Source: Aeromicrobium sp. 9AM
GTDB taxonomy: Bacteria; Actinomycetota; Actinomycetes; Propionibacteriales; Nocardioidaceae
NCBI RefSeq assembly: GCF_902506105.1
Contig: NZ_LR733304.1
Span: 2,919,560 to 2,983,559 of the forward strand
Reading direction: 5' to 3'
Length of the DNA stretch: 64,000 nucleotides
In this document: positions 1 to 7,107 of the stretch, piece after piece
Numbering within the stretch: the stretch's first letter is position 1
Layout: each line of letters begins with the position of its first letter
Made by a program: the position numbers and the translations under genes
The notes under the pieces: model-generated
What the model was told of the DNA's origin: nothing
Seen by the model: the letters and a program-made list of their open reading frames with translations, nothing else
The model's database searches: none

Positions 1-905
1 CGCCGGAACACGACGGTGCAGCCGCGGTCGAGCAGGGCCTGGACGATCCGGTCGGCGACGGCCAGCGACGAGACGTTGAGGCTGTCGTCGGCGTGCCGCC
101 AGGTCGGGGCGTAGAGCGCGGTCGCTGGTTGCGGGACTGGCCCGTCGGCGGGAACGATCCCCTCGGTCTGGGGCCGGCCGATGATGCGCAGCTTGTCTGC
201 GGGGATCGACAGCCCGGCCGCGACGAACCGGTCGATCGCCGCCTGGCCGGCGACCGCGACGAGGTCGTACTGCAGCACCCGCTCGGATGCACTGAGCGGC
301 TTGTCGCTGTCGCCATGCCCGAGGAACGCGTGCGTCGCGGACGATCCGGCGATGAAGTCGGTGTTGGCCGCCGCACCGTGCGGATAGAGCGCGCCACGTA
401 CGCTCGCCGGGATCTGTCCCTGCGCGATCGGCACAGTGGGATACATGTCGGCGAGCTGTCGGAACAGCGCAGGCGTGCGGGCCACGATGCACCAGTGCAC
501 GCCGGTGCGCTCGACCCACGGCGACCACATGCCGATGTGGACGCCGACCTTGCCTGCATACGGGATCGCGATCGTGGGTGCGTACGCCTTGACGGCCGCG
601 TCGGCCTCGGTGCACTCACGGGCGTACCGGTGCATCGTGCCGGCGATCACGGCGAGCGCGAGGCTGCCGACGACGGCGATGACCAGTGCGACTCCGGGCT
701 GCAGCAGCACGTCGATCAGCACGGCGAGCGTCAGCGCGGCGGCGACGATCGCCCAGACCCGGAAGCGCAGCGGAGGCTTGTCGGCGAGGTGGGCCCGCTG
801 GCCGGGGAAGTGTGCGGCGAGGGGCGGACGGGCCGACGCGCTGGAGCGAGCCACGATGCCGGTTGCGAGGCCCAGGGCGAGCACGAGCAGGGCGGCGACG
901 ATCAC
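1..905 (-). CDS. CDP-glycerol glycerophosphotransferase-like membrane protein (partial, 3' end off window)
   Basis: The reading frame starts at GTG 905 and is open to the left edge, so only about 301 N-terminal residues are seen. Three hydrophobic segments (about residues 1-20, 48-66 and 70-88) are followed by a domain with motifs I associate with TagB/TagF-type glycerophosphotransferases: PHGAAANTDF, FLGHGDSDK (a substrate-binding His-Gly loop) and LYAPTWRHAD near residue 270. The family transfers glycerol-phosphate units from CDP-glycerol onto teichoic-acid-type acceptors at the membrane. It begins 36 bases after the stop of the PqqD-like gene on the same strand, so it may belong to the RiPP operon, where a glycerol-phosphate tailoring role would be new. 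It could equally be the first gene of an unrelated cell-wall cluster. The family assignment rests on motifs only. Confidence 0.75.
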   Translation of the reverse strand, partial: MIVAALLVLALGLATGIVARSSASARPPLAAHFPGQRAHLADKPPLRFRVWAIVAAALTLAVLIDVLLQPGVALVIAVVGSLALAVIAGTMHRYARECTEADAAVKAYAPTIAIPYAGKVGVHIGMWSPWVERTGVHWCIVARTPALFRQLADMYPTVPIAQGQIPASVRGALYPHGAAANTDFIAGSSATHAFLGHGDSDKPLSASERVLQYDLVAVAGQAAIDRFVAAGLSIPADKLRIIGRPQTEGIVPADGPVPQPATALYAPTWRHADDSLNVSSLAVADRIVQALLDRGCTVVFR

Positions 906-941
906 GCCCCGACTCTATGCGAGACCGTTCGAGGCGATGTC

Positions 942-1220
942 TCAGCCGGCGGTGTCGACGAGCCGGCGCGCCACCAGGTCACCGACGAAGACGTCGACGT
1001 CGGAGCGGCAGTCGGCGGGCGTCGTCTCGTACTCCTCGGCGACGAGCGTGCAGAGCTCGTCGACGTTGCGCGGCTCGTCGAGGTGCTGCCAGATCGACGC
1101 CGCCACGCCACGCATGCCGAAGTACTCGCCCTGCTCGAGTCCCATCATGACGAGCTCGCCGTCCATCTCGACGGCGTCCAGACCTGGGCGGCGGACGTAT
1201 CGGGCAGCGGTGCTCGTCAT
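942..1220 (-). CDS. PqqD-like peptide-recognition protein (lasso B1-type)
   Basis: This 92-residue protein is about the size of stand-alone PqqD/RRE proteins, which form a small winged-helix-like fold that binds the leader of a RiPP precursor and presents it to the processing enzymes. The pattern ELVMMGLEQGEYFGMRGVAA, with xIWxxLDEPRNVDELC after it, is typical of PqqD: a beta-hairpin reading gene-product-like 'LD...GxYFxLN' and then helix 2. The ATG overlaps the end of the kinase gene by four bases (ATGA), so the two are translationally coupled. In lasso clusters B1 works with the B2 protease. Here it lies after the precursor, B2 and kinase genes on the same strand. The family call is firm; the partner assignment is inferred from the neighbours. 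Confidence 0.85.
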   Translation of the reverse strand: MTSTAARYVRRPGLDAVEMDGELVMMGLEQGEYFGMRGVAASIWQHLDEPRNVDELCTLVAEEYETTPADCRSDVDVFVGDLVARRLVDTAG

Positions 1221-2146
1221 GAGCGGACCCTTTCGGTTGGTCGGTCGGAGGTCGACCGCTCGGCGATGTCGGTGAGGATCGCGTCGGCGGTCGCCTCGGC
1301 GGACATCGCCGCGGACGGACGCAGGACGCGTACGACCGCGGCCCGCCCTGCCACGGCGGCGCACTGCTGCAGGTGCTGCCACGACGCCTCGCGATCCGCG
1401 ATGAGCTCGCGGCGATAGGTGTTCGCGCGGAGCAGGTCGAAGGCGTCGACACCGTGCAGCGGCAGCAGCCCGACCTCGGCTCCGTCGTGCACGTCCAGCC
1501 CGTAGACCCAGCGCAGCGGCAGCGCCGCCAGCGACCCGCGCTCGACCGGTACGTGGAACTTGGCCCGTGCCCCGGCGACCCGCTCGTAGTCGGCGAAGTC
1601 CAGGCCGAGGCGTACGAGGGCGTCGTCCCACAGCTTGATCTGCGGATATCCCGGCAGAGCCCGCCCGTCCTGGTCGATCGGCACGACGTCGTCCGACAGC
1701 AGGTCGAAGCCGCGCCTGGCGAACTCCGCTGCAAGCGTGGACTTGCCGGCACCCGAGCGGCCGACCACGACTGCTGCGGAGTCGCCGACCCGGATCGCGT
1801 TGCCGTGCAGGACCAGGTGGCCACGTTGCATCATGAGCGAGCCCAGCATCGTGCCGAGGACATACAGGCGTACGTCGCGGTCGTCCGCGCCCGCATGACG
1901 TTGGATCGTGATGCGCCGTCCGTGGCGCACCTCGAAGCGCACGACATCCGGGATGTCGCCGCCGCACACGTCGCCGAGACGCCATAGACCCCACGGCAGC
2001 TCCGCGGCCCCGGCAGCAGGCGGGCCGACGACGCCCTCCGCAATCACCACGTCGGCGTACGGGGGCGGGTCGGCGATGCTTGCACCCAGCTCGGGCAGGT
2101 CGAGATCACTCTCGATCGTCAGGCCGTAGCACCCGTAGACGGCCAT
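1217..2146 (-). CDS. HPr-kinase-like RiPP tailoring kinase
   Basis: The 309-residue product has an HprK-type P-loop, GRSGAGKST at residues 129-137, preceded by VLHGNAI (the conserved His-Gly strand) and followed by LLSDDVVPI near 150, which fits the metal-binding Asp pair. This is the serine-kinase family found in lasso peptide clusters of the paeninodin type, where the kinase phosphorylates the C-terminal Ser of the precursor. The precursor encoded just upstream ends in Ser42, matching that activity. The gene starts directly after the B2 stop codon with no spacer, and its end overlaps the PqqD-like start, so B2, kinase and B1 form one unit. The first ~100 residues are poorly conserved, as is usual. 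The family is confident; the target Ser is inferred. Confidence 0.85.
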   Translation of the reverse strand: MAVYGCYGLTIESDLDLPELGASIADPPPYADVVIAEGVVGPPAAGAAELPWGLWRLGDVCGGDIPDVVRFEVRHGRRITIQRHAGADDRDVRLYVLGTMLGSLMMQRGHLVLHGNAIRVGDSAAVVVGRSGAGKSTLAAEFARRGFDLLSDDVVPIDQDGRALPGYPQIKLWDDALVRLGLDFADYERVAGARAKFHVPVERGSLAALPLRWVYGLDVHDGAEVGLLPLHGVDAFDLLRANTYRRELIADREASWQHLQQCAAVAGRAAVVRVLRPSAAMSAEATADAILTDIAERSTSDRPTERVRS

Positions 2147-2647
2147 CTAGGGAGTCCGCTCAGATCGCGGGAGCCAGGTGAACGCGCCGACCACGGTGTA
2201 GTCGACCGGATCGCCGCCGGTGACAGGGAGCCCAGCCGCGGCCACCCAGGAGTGTGCGGTCAACCGGTCGTCGACGCGGCGGAGCCCGAACGACACGGTG
2301 TGCGGCACGCGAAGCAGGCGCAGCTGGAGGTGCGCGGTCAACGCCTGTGGGTAGCAGTCGGATCGCCAGGGTGTGTGTCTCGCCGCCCGCCGCACGTTCT
2401 GGCCGACGTCACGCGCGCGCTCGGACTGGCGGCGCGTGCCCGGCGGCAGGGGCATCGGGTCGGTACGTCCCTCGCCGAGGAGTCGTCGGACGGCGGAGAA
2501 CGGCAGCACCACGATGACCGCCCGCATCAGTCCGAGCAGCACCCACGAGACGACGTACCCGGCCTGGGCGCGCGGTCCCAGGCGCATGAAGCGCCCGAGA
2601 CGTCCGAGTGGAGCGCGCGAGCCCACGGTGAGGAGCGGCATCGTCAC
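2147..2647 (-). CDS. Lasso peptide biosynthesis B2 protein (transglutaminase-like leader protease)
   Basis: The protein has 166 residues from GTG 2647; an in-frame ATG six bases later is an alternative. A hydrophobic stretch (about 28-52) precedes the catalytic core. The core shows the B2 signature: Cys98 in RSDCYPQAL, His132 in TAHSWVAAAG, and an Asp about 15 residues further (Asp147 is the candidate). B2 proteins cut the leader from the precursor held by B1. The gene begins 29 bases after the precursor stop. Its upstream region has no Shine-Dalgarno sequence; instead it carries CCACCTCCTT, which looks like the 16S anti-SD tail itself, so translation may depend on the precursor gene. Length, motifs and context all agree. 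Confidence 0.92.
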   Translation of the reverse strand: MTMPLLTVGSRAPLGRLGRFMRLGPRAQAGYVVSWVLLGLMRAVIVVLPFSAVRRLLGEGRTDPMPLPPGTRRQSERARDVGQNVRRAARHTPWRSDCYPQALTAHLQLRLLRVPHTVSFGLRRVDDRLTAHSWVAAAGLPVTGGDPVDYTVVGAFTWLPRSERTP

Positions 2648-2676
2648 AAGGAGGTGGGTGGCGGGCGGTGGAGGAC

Positions 2677-2805
2677 CTAGCTGCCGAGTCCGATACCGAT
2701 GCCGATCCCGATGTCGATGCCGATGTCGCCGTCACGCGTCTCGCGCAGGCTGAGGACGTCGAGGCTTGGGGCGACGTACGTCTTGCGGGTGGTGGAGTCG
2801 TTCAC
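2677..2805 (-). CDS. Lasso-type RiPP precursor peptide with Gly-Ile repeat core
   Basis: This is a 42-residue peptide from GTG 2805, with an AGGAG ribosome site seven bases upstream. The leader has the lasso recognition spacing Tyr10-x-x-Pro13-x-Leu15 and a Thr at position 23, the usual -2 position before the cleavage site. By that rule the core would be DGDIGIDIGIGIGIGLGS (residues 25-42), with Asp31 at core position 7 as the only plausible ring acceptor and Ser42 as the kinase target. The core is extraordinary: alternating Gly and Ile with no aromatic or bulky plug residue. The gene heads the B2-kinase-B1 operon. A precursor role is well supported by position and leader; whether the product is a true lasso is open, since no cyclase is seen. 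Confidence 0.85.
   Translation of the reverse strand: MNDSTTRKTYVAPSLDVLSLRETRDGDIGIDIGIGIGIGLGS
2689..2730 (-). repeat. Tandem hexanucleotide repeat encoding the RiPP core
   Basis: Seven six-base units of the form NNCGAT/GNCGAT run in frame and encode the Ile-Gly and Ile-Asp dipeptides of the precursor core. Because the unit is six bases, gain or loss of a copy would lengthen or shorten the core by two residues without a frameshift. Confidence 0.8.
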
Positions 2806-2993
2806 GTGGTGCTCCTGTGTCCAGCCCCCGAAGCTGACATCCGATGCATCACAAACGAGCGTTGGCCCGGGTGGTTACGGTCCGCCGGCAACTCATCGGC
2901 CCGCGACCGCAGGCAAATGTCGGCATACGAGCGCTCGCGGGGTGATCGGACGATTCCACGATCCGGGCTCTCGGCGCTGCGTAGGATGCTCGC

Positions 2994-4178
2994 GTGTGGC
3001 CCACCCCGTCAGCAACACAGCGCGTGCGTGACTGGAGCCGGTCGGCACTCGCAGCCGAGGAGGGGGAGCCGGTCACCCCGGTCACGCCGGCAGAAGAGGT
3101 CGGCGACCTGCTCGCTGCCGTGCGCCGTCAGCGCGCTGCCGAGCTGCTCCAGCCGTGGGCCGCGGCGCTCGGGCTGCCCGACGAGCTGACGGCAGCCCTC
3201 GACGACATGCGTACGGCCGGGCGGCGCGCGGTCATGGTCCGGTCGCTCGAGCAGGCCCGGCTTGGCGCTGCCCTGGACGATGCCGGCATCCGGTGGCTGG
3301 CGATCAAGGGATCGGCGCTCGCGGTGCAGACCACGGGCGATCCGACCGGGCGAGGAGCCGGCGACATCGACGTGCTGGTGCCGGTCGAGACCGTCGCCAA
3401 TGCGTACGCACTGCTGCACGACTTCGGGTGGATCGCCCGACCGGTGGGCTCCGCGGCGCCAGGGACGTGGGCCTGGCGGCACATCGTCGACACGTTCCAC
3501 GAGATGACCTTCGACAGTCCTGCCGGCACGGTCGACCTCCACTGGCGCCTCGACCCGACGTACGATGCTCTGCCGTCGTTCGACCCGTTGTGGGAGCGGC
3601 GTCAACAGGTCGAGCTCATGGGGTCCATCGCGTGGACCCTTGCGCCGTCCGATGCGCTCACACACACATGCCACCACGCGGCGAGGGACGACTGGCGGTG
3701 GCTCCGCAGCCTGTTCGACGTACGCCGCCTCGCCCGTGATCCGGCCGCATGGGAGGCCGGGCCACTTGCCCCGGTCACCACCGCGACCCTGCGGGTCACC
3801 GACGACTTGGTGGGTCTGCCGGCCGCGACGCCGAACAGGGTCGGGGCGGGGTTCCGGTCAGTGCCGGGCTCGACCGTACGCCGTGCAGTCTCCGCCCAGG
3901 ACCGGCCGGTGATCGCGGCCTACCCCTTCCCGGCGGCGCAGACCGTGCGCGATCTCCGTTACCGATTGTCGGCCAGTCGTACGCCGGGCGATGTCCGTCG
4001 CACGGTCGTCGCAGCGATCCTGCCGCCCAAGGTCGTCGCCGGGCTGGAGGACCCCACCGTGCGCACGGCGCTGCCGCGTGTCCTGGCCCGCCGCCTCACC
4101 TGGCTCGTGCGGCGGTCGTTCGCCTGGCTGCGTCGGGTCCCCGGTGCGTCTGTCGTCCAGACGACGGGCCAACGATGA
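2994..4178 (+). CDS. Nucleotidyltransferase-family protein of the RiPP cluster
   Basis: The 394-residue protein starts at GTG 2994, divergent from the precursor. It carries the nucleotidyltransferase pattern of the NTP_transf_5 family: IKGSAL (105-109 region), then GAGDIDVLV at about 121-129 with metal-binding Asp124 and Asp126, and TVDLHWRL as the third-Asp strand. Homologues occur in lasso clusters that also have the HprK-like kinase. From memory, in the pseudomycoidin system such a protein is linked to adding a hexose to the phosphorylated C-terminus; here it could modify the phospho-Ser made by the neighbouring kinase. The stop overlaps the start of the ABC exporter (ATGA). The C-terminal ~130 residues are basic with no motif I recognise. 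Confidence 0.8.
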   Translation: MWPTPSATQRVRDWSRSALAAEEGEPVTPVTPAEEVGDLLAAVRRQRAAELLQPWAAALGLPDELTAALDDMRTAGRRAVMVRSLEQARLGAALDDAGIRWLAIKGSALAVQTTGDPTGRGAGDIDVLVPVETVANAYALLHDFGWIARPVGSAAPGTWAWRHIVDTFHEMTFDSPAGTVDLHWRLDPTYDALPSFDPLWERRQQVELMGSIAWTLAPSDALTHTCHHAARDDWRWLRSLFDVRRLARDPAAWEAGPLAPVTTATLRVTDDLVGLPAATPNRVGAGFRSVPGSTVRRAVSAQDRPVIAAYPFPAAQTVRDLRYRLSASRTPGDVRRTVVAAILPPKVVAGLEDPTVRTALPRVLARRLTWLVRRSFAWLRRVPGASVVQTTGQR

Positions 4179-5890
4179 TCCGGCGCGCTCGCGCGTACTT
4201 CGCGTTGATGGCGACGACCGCCGGCACCGGCGCCGTGGCCCGGCTGCTCCTGCTGCAGCTGGTCGTGGCCCTGATGGAGGCCACCGGCCTCGCGCTCCTC
4301 GTGCCGATCCTGCAGTCGCTCGACGGGCGGGACCATCTGAGCCTGCCCGGTCTCGACCTGCGGCTGTCGGTCGGTCAGGCGTTCGCGCTGGTCATCGCCG
4401 TCGTCCTCGTCAGGGCGCTGGGCCAGTGGCGGGTGGCGGTGCGGTCGGTCGACATCCGTCTCGCCACGATCGACACGCTTCGCCTCGGCCTGGTCGACGA
4501 CCTGTACGCCGCCGAGTGGACCTACCTCGCGGCACAACGTCGCAGCCATGTCATCCAGCGCCTGACGACCGAGGTGGAGCGCGCGCACGCTGCGTTGATC
4601 ATGCTGATCCGGGTCACCGTGGGTGTGCTGGTGCTGATCGCCACGACCGCCGTCGCGATCCTGCTGTCGCCGGTCATCGGCGGGATGGCTGCACTCGGCC
4701 TGCTGCTCGTCGTGCTGGCCGGGCGTCGCTCGCTGCGCTCCGCCGTCAGTCTCGGCAAGGAGATGACGGACCGGATGGATGATCTCGGCGCCGCCCTGAC
4801 CGACTCGCTGTCCTCGGCCCGGCTGATGCGCGCCCATGACGCCTCCGCGGCGTGGTCCGACCTCGTGGCCGCCGAGGCGGGGCGGGTGCGTACGGTCCGG
4901 CGCTCGTTCGTACGCAGGTCGGCCGGTATGAACGCGATCCTGGGTGTCGTGTCGGTCGTCGCCGTGCTCGTGCTGATCCTGGTGGGCCGGGCGGCCGGGA
5001 TGAGCATGGCCGAGCTGGCGGCGCTGGCGGTCGTGTCGACGCGCCTCCTCACGTCTGCGCAGTCGGTCATCGGCTCGGCCCAGGTCTTCGCCAACGAGGC
5101 GCCGGCGCTCGACCGACTCACGGAGTTCGGGGCCGAGGTGCGCGAGCACCAGCAGTCGCCCTTCCCGCCGGCCCCGGCCCTGCAGGCTCGGTCCACCTCG
5201 GCCCTCGTGTCGCTGCGCGACGTGACGGTGCGCTACGCCGCCGATCTCGAACCGGTGCTGCACGCGGTCGACCTCGACATCCCGCACCGTGGACTCGTGA
5301 CCCTCCAGGGTGAGAGCGGGTCCGGCAAGAGCACGCTGGTCGACGTCGTGCTGGGCCTGTTGCGGGCCGAGTCGGGCGAGGTCCTGGTCGATGGCGAACC
5401 TCGTCGCGACCTGGTCGCCTGGCGCCGGCGCATCGGCTACGTCCCGCAGCAGACCGTCCTGGTGCCCGGCACGGTGTGGCAGAACCTCACCTGGTCGCTG
5501 CCGCCGGGCCGGGTGGTGACGGAGGAGGAGGTGTGGGATGCGCTCCGATCCAGCCAGATCGCCGACGAGATCGCCGCACTGCCCGGAGGATTGTCGGCGC
5601 CGTTGCATGAGATGACCGCCTTGTCAGGGGGTGAGCAGCAACGGCTCAGCATCGCCCGCGCGATCGTGCGTGACCCAGAGCTGTTGGTGCTCGACGAGGC
5701 GACCAGCGCGCTCGACCCCGGCACGGAGGATCGGGTGCTCGACGGCATCCTCGACGGCCGCCGCGCGGTCCTGATGGTGACGCACCGGCTGTCCGCGCGC
5801 GTACGTGCCGACGTCGCGGCTCGACTCGATGACGGCAGGCTCACGATCGGCGATCACGGAACAGCAGCCGCGCCCACGTCGTTGACCTAG
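4175..5890 (+). CDS. ABC exporter, fused membrane and ATPase domains (lasso D-type)
   Basis: I start this 571-residue half-transporter at ATG 4175, which overlaps the upstream stop; the open frame continues further left only as a shadow. Five to six membrane helices lie in residues 20-300. The ATPase follows with Walker A GESGSGKS (379-386), the Q-loop in YVPQQ, signature LSGGEQQR (483-490) and Walker B LLVLDEATSALD. Such type-IV exporters act as dimers and export the mature peptide, often giving self-immunity. No C39 peptidase domain is present at the N-terminus, in keeping with the separate B2 protease. It is coupled to the nucleotidyltransferase gene. Confidence 0.9.
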   Translation: MIRRARAYFALMATTAGTGAVARLLLLQLVVALMEATGLALLVPILQSLDGRDHLSLPGLDLRLSVGQAFALVIAVVLVRALGQWRVAVRSVDIRLATIDTLRLGLVDDLYAAEWTYLAAQRRSHVIQRLTTEVERAHAALIMLIRVTVGVLVLIATTAVAILLSPVIGGMAALGLLLVVLAGRRSLRSAVSLGKEMTDRMDDLGAALTDSLSSARLMRAHDASAAWSDLVAAEAGRVRTVRRSFVRRSAGMNAILGVVSVVAVLVLILVGRAAGMSMAELAALAVVSTRLLTSAQSVIGSAQVFANEAPALDRLTEFGAEVREHQQSPFPPAPALQARSTSALVSLRDVTVRYAADLEPVLHAVDLDIPHRGLVTLQGESGSGKSTLVDVVLGLLRAESGEVLVDGEPRRDLVAWRRRIGYVPQQTVLVPGTVWQNLTWSLPPGRVVTEEEVWDALRSSQIADEIAALPGGLSAPLHEMTALSGGEQQRLSIARAIVRDPELLVLDEATSALDPGTEDRVLDGILDGRRAVLMVTHRLSARVRADVAARLDDGRLTIGDHGTAAAPTSLT

Positions 5891-5892
5891 GC

Positions 5893-6912
5893 ATGAAGAA
5901 CGTCGGCTTCCTGTCCTTCGGCCACTACCAAGCCGTCCCCGGATCACAGACGCGTACGGCCGGTGACGTGCTGCTGCAGTCGATCGACCTCGCTGTCGCG
6001 GCTGAGGAGCTGGGGCTCGACGGTGCGTTCTTCCGCGTGCACCACTTCGCCCGCCAGCTGGCGTCGCCGTTCCCGTTGCTGGCCGCGGTCGGCGCGCGTA
6101 CGAGCCGCATCGAGATCGGCACCGGCGTGATCGACATGCGCTACGAGAACCCGCTCTACATGGCCGAGGACGCCGCGGCGGCCGACCTCATCAGCGGTGG
6201 CCGGCTCCAGCTCGGCATCAGCCGCGGATCACCCGAGACCGCGCTCCGCGGCTACGAGTCGTTCGGCCACGTGCCGGAGGACGGCCGGAGCGATGCCGAC
6301 ATGGCCCGGGCGCACACCGAGCTGTTCCGGCACGCGATCGCCGGGGCCGGTGTCGTGATGTCCGATCCCAAGATGACCGGGCAGTCCGTTCCGCTGCCGA
6401 TCATGCCGCAGGCGCCGGGCCTGTCCGATCGCATCTGGTGGGGCTCAGGCACCCGAGCGACCGCCGAGTGGACCGCGGAGCAGGGCATGAACCTCATGAG
6501 CTCGACGCTCCTTACCGAGGACACCGGTGTGCCGTTCGACGAGCTGCAGCTCGAGCAGATCCAGCGCTTCCGCGCCGCATGGGCCGAGGCCGGCTGGGAG
6601 CGCGAGCCACGGGTGTCGGTCAGCCGCAGCGTCATCCCGATCCTCGATGCGCAGGACCGTGCCTACTTCGGCGAGCGCAGCGGCGAGGACCAGCTCGGCC
6701 ACCTCGACGGCGGCATCGCACGGTTCGGCAAGTCGTACGTCGGTGAGCCCGACGCGCTGGCCGACGAGCTCGCGCAGGACGTCGCGGTGCGTGAGGCGGA
6801 CTCGCTGCTGCTCACGGTGCCCAACCAGCTGGGCGTCGACTACAACGCGCGGCTGCTCGGCGCACTCGTCGACCACGTCCTCCCCGCGATCGGCTGGAAA
6901 CCCCGTACCTGA
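5893..6912 (+). CDS. LLM-class flavin-dependent oxidoreductase
   Basis: The 339-residue protein belongs to the bacterial-luciferase-like monooxygenase superfamily: N-terminal MKNVGFLSFGHY strand, GAFFRVHHFARQLASPFPLL, RIEIGTGVIDMRYENPLYMAEDAAAADLISGGRLQLGISRGSPE split over the beta/alpha barrel. The family uses FMN or F420; the substrate cannot be read from sequence. It follows the exporter by two bases on the same strand, so it could be co-transcribed with the RiPP genes, but nothing in it is specific to peptide chemistry. It may simply be the next chromosomal gene. Length is normal for the family. Confidence 0.85.
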   Translation: MKNVGFLSFGHYQAVPGSQTRTAGDVLLQSIDLAVAAEELGLDGAFFRVHHFARQLASPFPLLAAVGARTSRIEIGTGVIDMRYENPLYMAEDAAAADLISGGRLQLGISRGSPETALRGYESFGHVPEDGRSDADMARAHTELFRHAIAGAGVVMSDPKMTGQSVPLPIMPQAPGLSDRIWWGSGTRATAEWTAEQGMNLMSSTLLTEDTGVPFDELQLEQIQRFRAAWAEAGWEREPRVSVSRSVIPILDAQDRAYFGERSGEDQLGHLDGGIARFGKSYVGEPDALADELAQDVAVREADSLLLTVPNQLGVDYNARLLGALVDHVLPAIGWKPRT

Positions 6913-6930
6913 GCCCCGCCCGTCGCCTGC

Positions 6931-6987
6931 CCAGTTTTTGGGCACCTACGTACGACTCGGTCACGCTCAGCCGTACGCAAGTGCCCA
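6931..6987. repeat. Left palindromic end of a DUF559 gene cassette (terminal inverted repeat plus hairpin)
   Basis: The sequence opens with CCAGTTTTTGGGCA (6931-6944), which is repeated in perfect inverted orientation at 8095-8108 beyond the DUF559 gene. Within this end, TGGGCAC..CGTACG (from 6939) pairs imperfectly with CGTACG..GTGCCCA (to 6987), giving a hairpin of about 18 bp with three mismatches in its main arm. Confidence 0.7.
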
Positions 6988-7107
6988 CAAGGTGGGCGCC
7001 GCGTTCGTCGTCCTGCCGAGGTGCACAGGTTCCGCGTCGCGGCTGGCTGTCCACAGCGGAGCGAGTCAGTTCTGCCGTCGACGCCGCAGCCGGCACAGAG
7101 TCGTGGG

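Noticed and set aside
93..1418. Long plus-strand frame opposite the glycerophosphotransferase and PqqD-like genes
   Set aside because: It is a shadow: composition is Arg/Asp/Gly-rich without motifs, and the minus strand carries recognisable proteins.
2689..2730. CRISPR-like or satellite repeat
   Set aside because: The six-base repeat is confined to the precursor core codons and has no spacers.
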